NCBI RefSeq assembly: GCF_000718165.1
Contig: NZ_JOEY01000115.1
Coordinates: 1-9,278, forward strand
Direction: 5' to 3'
Source: Streptomyces fulvoviolaceus
GTDB lineage: Bacteria; Actinomycetota; Actinomycetes; Streptomycetales; Streptomycetaceae
DNA: 9,278 nucleotides
Shown here: piece by piece, positions 1 to 5,442 of the stretch
Layout of the letters: each line of letters begins with the position of its first letter
Position numbering within the stretch: the stretch's first letter is position 1
Notes under the pieces: model-generated
What the model saw: the letters and a program-made list of their open reading frames with translations, nothing else
Database searches by the model: none
Told to the model about the DNA's origin: nothing
Position numbers and translations under genes: made by a program

Positions 1-1
1 G

Positions 2-855
2 ACCCAGCACGACGTCTGGGGCGACAACCCCGACAGCTGGATCTGCGCCGTCTACGCCGGCAAGGACACCCACGTCGAAACCCTCGACAACGGCTGGCGC
101 GTCACCGGCCGCTGGAGCTACGCCAGCGGATCCGCCCACTCCCAATGGGCCATCCTCGGCGTACCCATGGCGGATGTGTCGGGTGCTCCGGACGTCGGCC
201 TGCTGATGATCCCGACCAGCGAACTGACCGTCGAGGACACGTGGTTCGTCAGCGGCATGCGCGGCACCTCCTCCAACACCCTCGTCGCCCAGGACATCTT
301 CGTCCCCTCCCACCGCCGCCTGTCACTGCAGGGGGTCTCCCGAGGCGAATTGGAGAACCCGAACCGGGGTGAGGTCCTTTACCGTTCGGCCTTCGGCCCG
401 GTGTCGGGTCTGTGTCTGGCGGCGCCGCAGGTGGGCCTCGCACAGGCGGCACTGGACCTGGTCATCGAGAAGGCACCCAAGCGCCCCGTCCCCTTCTCCC
501 CCTACCCCTCACAGGCACAGGCACCCACCGTGCAACTCGCCGTCGCCAAAGCAGCCTCCCTCGTCGACAGCGCAAAACTCCACCTCTACCGCGCCGCCGC
601 CGAAGTCGACGAGAGCGCACACCAGGGAGTGACCCTGGATGTCGACGGGCGGGCGCGCAACCGCATGGACGGCATGGCGGCGTCCCACTACTCGCGTGAG
701 GCGATCCGGATCCTGATCTCCGCACACGGATCCGGAAGCTTCGCCGAGTCCAACCCCCTCCAGCGCATCTGGCGCGACTGCGAAGTTCCGACGTGACTCC
801 CGAGGTCTACGGCAAGGTCCTCCTCGGCGCACACGAGGATGTCGTACTGATCTAG
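2..855 (+). pseudogene. Group D flavin monooxygenase (acyl-CoA dehydrogenase fold), 5' cut by window, 3' frameshifted
   Basis: Reading frame 2 is open from the window edge and gives 264 residues up to a TGA at 794-796. It aligns along its whole length with residues ~112-373 of the intact homologue at 4190-5404, sharing YASGSAHSQWAI, GMRGT.SNTL and AKAASLVDSA.LHLYRA. Such proteins use reduced flavin from a separate reductase to hydroxylate aromatic or heterocyclic substrates. The frame breaks after WRDCE: it ends EVPT and stop, while the expected tail (PEVYGKVLLGAHEDVVLI, stop TAG 853-855) continues in frame 1 from about 799. The distance from WRD to the YGK motif is 22 nt shorter than in the intact copy, so the change is a deletion, not a single-base error. 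The lost piece includes the conserved His aligned with H378 of the intact copy. The flavin reductase follows 223 nt downstream. A truncated but still expressed protein is possible; loss of function is more likely. Confidence 0.8.
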
Positions 856-893
856 GCCGTACGGGACCGACGCCACACCGCGATCGGGTGGGT

Positions 894-940
894 GGAGGGC
901 GCCGACGCAAGGTAGGCGTATGCCGATCTCGGCGCCCTCC
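894..940 (+). terminator. Strong GC hairpin between the broken oxygenase and the flavin reductase
   Basis: GGAGGGCGCCGA at 894-905 is perfectly complementary to TCGGCGCCCTCC at 929-940. The 23-nt loop contains a smaller GGC-GTAT-GCC hairpin at 915-924. The outer flanks (GGGTGGGT before, ACCCCACCCC after) could extend the stem with bulges. It lies 38 nt after the displaced oxygenase stop and 138 nt before the reductase start. There is no U-run, which is normal for actinobacterial terminators. It could instead act as an attenuator, an mRNA stabiliser or a processing site. Confidence 0.5.
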
Positions 941-1078
941 CGACCCGACCCCACCCCGCATGTTCTGGGCGCCCGCCCATCTCGGGTGGAGCCTTCGTGC
1001 GGAAGGAGAGCCGTCGAGCCGGGCATCACGTTCATCCGTGTGAACCACAAAGCATTCGGCATTCAAAGGAAAGCCATC

Positions 1079-1624
1079 ATGGGCAACGCCAACACCAACA
1101 CCCACTTCGCGATGCAGCACACCTCCGACCAGTTCGACTCGATGGTTCTGCGAAAGGCCTTCGGCTGCTTCCCGTCGGGAGTGGTCGGCCTGTGCGCGAT
1201 GGCCGACGGACCTGACGGGACCGAGCCCATCGGGATGGCCGCCTCAAGCTTCGTCGCCGTGTCGATCGAGCCCGCCCTGGTGGCCTTCTGCGTGCAGTGG
1301 ACGAGTACAACCTGGCCCAGGCTCGAAACGCTTCCCCGCCTGGGGGTGTCCGTCCTCGGCGAGCGGCACGACACCGTCGCACAGCGGCTTGCCTCCAAGA
1401 ATCAGGACCGTTTCCAGGGGCTTACGCTCGAAATCAGCCCTGAGGGTGCGGTCTTCATCGAGGGTGCGACCGCTTGGCTCGACTGCACCGTCGACTCGGT
1501 ACTTCCCGCGGGGGACCACGGCATAGTTCTCCTGAAGGTCAACGCTCTCACCATGTCACCCGAAGCCGAACCCCTCGTCTTCCATGGATCCGCCTTCCGC
1601 CAGCTGCAACGAGAAACCGCCTGA
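1079..1624 (+). CDS. NAD(P)H:flavin oxidoreductase, reductase component of a two-component monooxygenase
   Basis: This 181-residue protein fits the flavin reductase-like, FMN-binding split-barrel family (HpaC/HsaB type). These cytoplasmic enzymes reduce FMN or FAD with NAD(P)H and release it to an oxygenase. Visible signatures are an N-terminal LRKAFGCFPSGVV (24-36), the flavin-binding stretch GMAASSFVAVSIEPALVAFCVQ (52-73) with TSTTWP (75-80), and the C-terminal GDHGIVLLKV (145-154) carrying the Asp-His pair usual in this family. The length is typical. The ATG is chosen because AAAGGAAAG lies just upstream and family similarity begins soon after; the open frame reaches back to 920 without family-like sequence. 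Its natural partner appears to be the oxygenase upstream, which is broken. If the gene is still useful, it probably supplies flavin to the intact oxygenase at 4190-5404. The preferred flavin and nicotinamide cannot be told from sequence. Confidence 0.9.
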   Translation: MGNANTNTHFAMQHTSDQFDSMVLRKAFGCFPSGVVGLCAMADGPDGTEPIGMAASSFVAVSIEPALVAFCVQWTSTTWPRLETLPRLGVSVLGERHDTVAQRLASKNQDRFQGLTLEISPEGAVFIEGATAWLDCTVDSVLPAGDHGIVLLKVNALTMSPEAEPLVFHGSAFRQLQRETA

Positions 1625-1767
1625 CACGCCCTCTGCGCCCAGACACGCCCCGTTCCGCGCACCCTCCTGGGGCAACAGGAATCAGTTGCTGATATTCATC
1701 CAGGTAGTGAGGTCGGCGGGGCCGGTCGCCAGGAATGCGATCGGACGGCAGGAAACGACCGACGAGC

Positions 1768-1804
1768 ACCCGGCGTGGGCCCCACATGGTCAGGTGCGCC
1801 GGGT
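1768..1804 (+). promoter_or_regulatory. Inverted repeat just upstream of the PaaX-type regulator
   Basis: ACCCGGCG at 1768-1775 pairs perfectly with CGCCGGGT at 1797-1804 across a 21-nt loop, ending 19 nt before the regulator ATG. A second short palindrome, ATCAG-TTG-CTGAT, lies at 1681-1693 in the same 199-nt gap. Either could be an autoregulatory operator, and the hairpin could instead terminate the flavin reductase transcript. I see no convincing -35/-10 pair here. The assignment rests only on symmetry and position. Confidence 0.3.
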
Positions 1805-1823
1805 AGGGCATGATGGGGGATCG

Positions 1824-2681
1824 ATGGAAGACAGCAAGCCCGGGTCCGGGTCTGGAGCGCGTCGGTCGCGTAGCGTTCTCGTGAGTTTTCTCGGGGCGAT
1901 CGTGCGCCGCATGGGTAATTGGATGCCGATCGCCGGCGTTGTCGAACTCATGGGACAGTTCGGACTCGATGAGTCGAGCGTTCGTACCGCTGTCTTCCGG
2001 CTCAAGCAACGCGGCTGGCTGGTTCCCGAAACCCGCGGCGGGATGAAGGGCTACTTGCTCACCGCGGAAGCGCTGGACTCTCTTGCCTCCGGCGATGAAA
2101 TCGTGTGGCACGCGCGTCAGCCCGCCAACCTCGACGACGGGTGGTGCATCGTGAATTTCTCGGTGCCGGAGTCCGCGCGGGCGAGGCGGCATCAGCTGCG
2201 CGCGCGCCTGACCACGCTCGGGTTCGGGATCGTCGGCTCCGCCGTGTGGATCGCCCCGGCACGGATGCTCGAAGCCGCCAAGCGTGTGATCGACGAGCTG
2301 GACCTTACGACGCAATGCGCCATCTTCGTCGGCCACTACTCAGGCGGCCCTGAACTCGACGGCCTGTTGCGCAGCAGCTGGGACCTGGACGAGATCGACC
2401 AGCGGTATCGAGAGTTCATCGAGTTGCACGGAGACCAGATCGATCAGTTGGAGTCCTCTGGAGTGATCGATGGCGAGGTTGCCTTTGTCGCGTACCTCAC
2501 TGCCATTGACCATTGGCGCCAACTTCCCTTCCGAGATCCCGGCCTGCCTCGGGAGCTGCTCGGCGACGACTGGGCCGCTCCAGCCGCAGGAGCCCTCTTC
2601 GAGCGGCTCGTCGCACTCCTGGAAGGGCGGGCGCTGGCACACGCCGCGGGCTATTGGCCGACCACTCCGCATACGCCGTGA
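1824..2681 (+). CDS. PaaX-family transcriptional repressor
   Basis: This 285-residue protein matches the PaaX family in length and order of parts. An N-terminal winged helix (about 18-87) includes SFLGAIVRRMGNWMP and SSVRTAVFRLKQRGWL. A central domain (about 105-180) contains DDGWCIVNFSVPE and FGIVGSAVWIAP. A PaaX C-terminal domain (about 190-270) contains HWRQLPFRDPGLPRELL. E. coli PaaX represses phenylacetate catabolism and is released by phenylacetyl-CoA; other members control other aromatic pathways. The ATG at 1824 has GGGGGA at 1815-1820. The spacing is short, but the frame extended back to 1584 would overlap the reductase with sequence unlike the family. The gene is convergent with the SMR pair, leaving 59 nt between them. 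It is the only regulator in the window and so the obvious candidate to control the oxygenase genes. Its ligand and operators are unknown. Confidence 0.9.
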   Translation: MEDSKPGSGSGARRSRSVLVSFLGAIVRRMGNWMPIAGVVELMGQFGLDESSVRTAVFRLKQRGWLVPETRGGMKGYLLTAEALDSLASGDEIVWHARQPANLDDGWCIVNFSVPESARARRHQLRARLTTLGFGIVGSAVWIAPARMLEAAKRVIDELDLTTQCAIFVGHYSGGPELDGLLRSSWDLDEIDQRYREFIELHGDQIDQLESSGVIDGEVAFVAYLTAIDHWRQLPFRDPGLPRELLGDDWAAPAAGALFERLVALLEGRALAHAAGYWPTTPHTP

Positions 2682-2740
2682 TGGTTGAGCGTCATCGTCC
2701 GGCTCCGGATCGTTTCCGTCGCGGCAAGGAAGCAAGGCCG

Positions 2741-3073
2741 CTACGCGGCACCGTGTGAGGCGTTCCCCAGCTCGATGAGGAGAACGCCGCCCATGATCAA
2801 GACGATGCCACCGGCCATGAGAAGGGTGAGTGGCTCCTTGAAGAAGACCTTGGAGGCGACGGCGGTGAGCGCGACACCGCAAGCTGCCCACACTCCGTAG
2901 GCCACGCCGATGCCCAGCCCATGGGCGAGCGTGAGGGAGAGGCAGACGTAGGAGAGGACGTAGCCGGCCGCGACAGCGCCGTACCAGGCCCTGCGGCCAA
3001 CGGCCGCGACGCGGAGCCCGATGGTCGCGCCGACCTCCGACACGATGGCGACGACGAGATAGATCCACTGCAT
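2741..3073 (-). CDS. Small multidrug resistance (SMR) transporter, second subunit of a pair
   Basis: This 110-residue protein has four predicted membrane helices (about 2-21, 30-50, 55-76 and 84-102), the SMR architecture. The essential membrane glutamate of helix 1 is E13 (AIVSEVGATIGL), and the conserved YGVW is at 59-62. SMR proteins are proton-coupled antiporters for cationic compounds or guanidinium-like molecules and work as dimers. Its ATG (3073-3071) shares its A with the upstream TGA stop (TGATG), so translation is coupled to the first subunit. Paired SMR genes of this kind (EbrAB and YkkCD are known examples) usually form obligate heterodimers. The substrate is unknown. The longer open frame running upstream to 3502 is only the opposite-frame shadow of the first subunit. 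Confidence 0.9.
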   Translation of the reverse strand: MQWIYLVVAIVSEVGATIGLRVAAVGRRAWYGAVAAGYVLSYVCLSLTLAHGLGIGVAYGVWAACGVALTAVASKVFFKEPLTLLMAGGIVLIMGGVLLIELGNASHGAA

Positions 3074-3465
3074 CAGGCGGCCCTCCCGGGTGCGGTGGCC
3101 GTGACGGGCTCGGCGCCTTGGCCGACGTCCTCGGCGTGCCCTGCCGCTCGGGCCGCGCCGACCTGGACGAGCACAACGCCTGCGACGACGAGCGCCATGC
3201 CACCGAGCATCAGCGGGGTCAGGGCCTCGTCGAAGATGAGCACGGACAGAGCGGCGGTGGCGGAGACACCGAGAGCGCCCCATATCGCGTAGGAGACTCC
3301 CAAGGGCATGCCGCGTCTCAGCGCGATGCTGATGGAGACGAAGGAGGCGGGGTAGGCCAGGGCGACAAGGGCGTACAACTGCGGGTGTCTGAGCGCTCCC
3401 TTGAGCGAGAGCGCGCTGACCACCTCGCATGCGATGGCCGCGAGGAGAAGAAGCCAACGGCTCAC
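3073..3465 (-). CDS. Small multidrug resistance (SMR) transporter, first subunit of a pair
   Basis: This 130-residue protein has four membrane helices in the first ~103 residues. It carries the catalytic glutamate E14 (AIACEVVSALSLK) and YAIWGALGV at 59-67, both hallmarks of SMR antiporters. The start is GTG, preceded by GAGGAG at 3471-3476 with a 5-nt spacer. After helix 4 there is an unusual hydrophilic tail of about 28 residues (AARAAGHAEDVGQGAEPVTA and onward), whereas typical SMR proteins end near residue 105-110. The gene overlaps the second subunit by one base, so equimolar coupled production is expected. A 240-nt gap with a strong hairpin separates it from the oxygenase operon on the same strand, suggesting its own promoter, though limited read-through is possible. 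Export of a toxic substrate or intermediate of the neighbouring pathway is plausible but not shown. Confidence 0.9.
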   Translation of the reverse strand: MSRWLLLLAAIACEVVSALSLKGALRHPQLYALVALAYPASFVSISIALRRGMPLGVSYAIWGALGVSATAALSVLIFDEALTPLMLGGMALVVAGVVLVQVGAARAAGHAEDVGQGAEPVTATAPGRAA

Positions 3466-3470
3466 TGCTG

Positions 3471-3476
3471 CTCCTC
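3471..3476 (-). promoter_or_regulatory. Ribosome binding site deciding the GTG start of the first SMR subunit
   Basis: GAGGAG on the minus strand lies 5 nt before GTG (3465-3463). No ATG with a comparable site exists upstream in frame, and SMR similarity starts immediately at this GTG. Confidence 0.7.
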
Positions 3477-3591
3477 GCCCTGCGCGGGCAGATCGGGAGC
3501 AAGGGCCTGGACCCGCCGGGAGGACGGCCGGCCGGTGTGCAATGTGGTCATGGGCTCGCCAACCGTTCGGAGGGAAAGGAGAGTCGGATGC

Positions 3592-3607
3592 GACACCGGG
3601 CGGTGTC
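3592..3607. promoter_or_regulatory. Candidate operator palindrome upstream of the SMR pair
   Basis: GACACCG-GG-CGGTGTC is a perfect 7+7 palindrome with a 2-nt centre, a geometry typical of a dimeric repressor site rather than an RNA hairpin. On the minus strand it directly follows GTGACA (3613-3608), which resembles a -35 element. That placement would put the palindrome in the promoter spacer, but the -10 position is poor (CATCCG). It lies about 127 nt upstream of the SMR GTG start. No regulator gene is adjacent, and binding by the PaaX protein is not implied. Confidence 0.35.
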
Positions 3608-3656
3608 TGTCACGGCTGTCCGACCAGCGCGCCGCGCCAGCCGTACACGGCGGCGC

Positions 3657-3692
3657 CCCGAGCGGTATTCGCTTACCGCATACGCGCTCGGG
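3657..3692 (-). terminator. Terminator hairpin of the monooxygenase operon
   Basis: CCCGAGCGGTAT (3657-3668) pairs with ATAC-g-CGCTCGGG (3680-3692). This forms a 12-bp stem with one bulged G and an 11-nt loop. It begins 14 nt after the stop codon of the SnoaL-like gene on the minus strand. There is no U-tract, as usual for high-GC actinobacteria. An alternative inner pairing, GCGGTA with TACCGC (3662-3679), is also possible. Confidence 0.6.
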
Positions 3693-3705
3693 ACGGCGAA
3701 CGTGC

Positions 3706-4158
3706 TCAGTCGATCGGCGACACGGTCGCCTCTTTGTCCTGAGGCAGGACCATGCCCTCCACCAGGGAGACGAGGCTCGGCACGTCTCCGTCGGCGACGG
3801 CGCGAGCGACATGGTCGTGGTAGTCACGAGAGCGGACGATCTTTCCGTTGCGGCACTCGACGACGATGATGTTTCCGTTCGAGACCGTGGACTCGCCGAT
3901 GCGGGAAACGTAAGTCCACTCCGCGATCACCACATTCGGATCAGTCGTGTCGTAGAGGGTGAGATCGCGGACCTTGATGTCGGAGTACATGCGTGAAAGC
4001 TGCGTGCCCCACTGTTCGGTACCGCGCGTCACGATCCGCTCCGGTACCGCGAACTCCATCGATACCTCGGCGTCGTCGGCGTAGAGCGCGTACGCCGCCT
4101 CCGTGTCGCCGGCGGCATAACGTTCGATCAGGGCCTGCACGATTTCCCTTGCGTTCAT
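3706..4158 (-). CDS. SnoaL-like / NTF2-fold protein
   Basis: This 150-residue protein starts with MNAREIVQALIERYAAGDTE, followed by YALYADDAEV. Its core strands end in NGNIIVVECRNGKIVRSRDYHDH (about 94-116). This is the pattern of the SnoaL-like/ketosteroid-isomerase-like NTF2 superfamily, where the closing (R/W)DY motif lines the pocket. Members include polyketide cyclases, isomerases, epoxide hydrolases and dehydratases, as well as catalytically silent binding proteins. It is the last gene of the operon, starting 31 nt after the stop of the group D monooxygenase with a GAGG-type site before the ATG. It probably acts in the cytoplasm on a product of the two oxygenases. The specific reaction cannot be assigned from sequence. 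Confidence 0.8.
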   Translation of the reverse strand: MNAREIVQALIERYAAGDTEAAYALYADDAEVSMEFAVPERIVTRGTEQWGTQLSRMYSDIKVRDLTLYDTTDPNVVIAEWTYVSRIGESTVSNGNIIVVECRNGKIVRSRDYHDHVARAVADGDVPSLVSLVEGMVLPQDKEATVSPID

Positions 4159-4189
4159 CGCCTCGTTCTTTCTCGCACGACAGCGTGGG

Positions 4190-5404
4190 TCAGACCTGCA
4201 TGAGGTAGCCGAGGGGGATGTCGAGGAGGGTCTTGCCGTACTGCTCGATGGTCAGGTCGTTGAAGGCGAGGTGGGAGCTGGCGGTTTCGCAGTCGCGCCA
4301 GTACCGCTGGAGTACGGAGGAGTCGGCGAAGCTCGCCGAGCCGTGCGCGAGGGTGAGTGTGCGGATGGCATCCCGGGCGTAGCGAGCCGCGGCGGTCATG
4401 TCCATCCCGTTGCGGGCACGGGTCTTGATGTCCATGTCGATGCCCTGATGTGCGGCCTCGTCGCTCGCGTTGGTGGCGCGGTACAGGTGGAGTCTGGCGG
4501 AGTCCACCAGGGATGCCGCCTTCGCGATCAGCAGTTGAACGGTGGTCGCTTCGGCCTGGGTCATGTTGGTCTGGGGGATCTTCCGCTTCGGGACCGTCTT
4601 GACGACCAGGTCCACGGCTGCTTCGGCCACACCGACGGGTGTCGTGGCGAGACAGAGTCCGAACAGCGCGCCGAAGGATGAGCGGTAGAGCGGGATGCTC
4701 TGGTACGGGGTCGAGGCACTGCTGCTGAAGGCTTCGTCGAACGACAGCACACGGTGTGCCGGGATGAACACCTCGTCCGCGATAAGTGTGTTCGATGCCG
4801 TACCACGCATGCCGGCGACGTGCCAGGTGTCCTCGATCGTCAGCTCGTCCATGGGCACCAGGCCCATGCCGGTGCCCGTCATCGCACCCGACGCGTCCAG
4901 GAACGGCACACCGATGATCGCCCACTGCGAGTGAGCCGAGCCGCTGGCGTACCGGTACCGGCCGCTCACCCTCCAGCCGCCGCCCTTGACGGACTGCGCC
5001 GTCGCTTCGTCGGGCGAGGTCACCGCGCAGATGTTGTTGTTCGGGTCCCGGCCCCATACGTCCTCTTGCGCCTGCTCGAGAAACATCGCGACCATCCACG
5101 TCGACGCGTTGCCGAGGCCGGCCACCCAGGACGTGGACGCGCACCCGTGTGCCAGTTGCTGTTGCACCTCGATCGAGGTGCGTATGTCGGTCTGCAGGCC
5201 GCCGAAACGCTTGGGCCGCAGCAGTGACAGCAGCCCCGCTTCCTGAAGTGCCAACATGTTCTCATCGACGACGCGACGTTCCGCGTCCGTACGGGCGGCG
5301 TTGGCGGCGAGCAGGGGTACGAGATCGGCGGCGCGCCCGACCAACTCGGCTCGCCGTGCCAGGTCGGCGCTGGTCGCCGAGGGGCGTTCCATCAGGAGAT
5401 CCAC
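4190..5404 (-). CDS. Group D flavin-dependent monooxygenase (acyl-CoA dehydrogenase fold), intact copy
   Basis: This 404-residue protein has the size and layout of two-component oxygenases such as HsaA and DszC. It has a helical N-terminal domain (about 10-115), a central beta domain (about 120-220; GGWRVSGRYRYASGSAHS, GMRGTASN at 198-205) and a helical C-terminal domain (about 240-404; VQLLIAKAASLVDSARLHLY, YWRDC, H378, YGKTLL). It lacks the usual acyl-CoA dehydrogenase context and is expected to use reduced flavin plus O2 to hydroxylate a small molecule. The start is GTG with AAGGAG 6 nt upstream; the longer frame would need a TTG start and overlap the previous gene, and the ATG four codons inside lacks a good binding site. 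It lies 38 nt after the Baeyer-Villiger-type gene and 31 nt before the SnoaL-like gene. The likely reductase is at 1079-1624. It is the only complete copy of three homologues here. Confidence 0.88.
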   Translation of the reverse strand: MDLLMERPSATSADLARRAELVGRAADLVPLLAANAARTDAERRVVDENMLALQEAGLLSLLRPKRFGGLQTDIRTSIEVQQQLAHGCASTSWVAGLGNASTWMVAMFLEQAQEDVWGRDPNNNICAVTSPDEATAQSVKGGGWRVSGRYRYASGSAHSQWAIIGVPFLDASGAMTGTGMGLVPMDELTIEDTWHVAGMRGTASNTLIADEVFIPAHRVLSFDEAFSSSASTPYQSIPLYRSSFGALFGLCLATTPVGVAEAAVDLVVKTVPKRKIPQTNMTQAEATTVQLLIAKAASLVDSARLHLYRATNASDEAAHQGIDMDIKTRARNGMDMTAAARYARDAIRTLTLAHGSASFADSSVLQRYWRDCETASSHLAFNDLTIEQYGKTLLDIPLGYLMQV

Positions 5405-5410
5405 TTCTTG

Positions 5411-5416
5411 CTCCTT
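5411..5416 (-). promoter_or_regulatory. Ribosome binding site deciding the GTG start of the group D monooxygenase
   Basis: AAGGAG on the minus strand lies 6 nt before GTG (5404-5402), within the 38-nt gap after the preceding stop codon. It is the best site near any in-frame start. Confidence 0.75.
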
Positions 5417-5442
5417 GTCAGGTGATGGTGCCAAGTGGCTGA

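Noticed and set aside
1548..2336. Minus-strand 262-codon frame opposite the PaaX-type gene
   Set aside because: The plus-strand product matches the PaaX family from end to end; the antisense frame has no recognisable features.
3541..3656. Possible guanidine (ykkC-type) riboswitch upstream of the SMR pair
   Set aside because: The minus strand has CTGGTCGGACAG, which loosely resembles the conserved CTGGTCCGAGAG. However, the 3' conserved part (ACACGG... AAAAGCCCGGGAGA-like) is absent and the helices do not fit.
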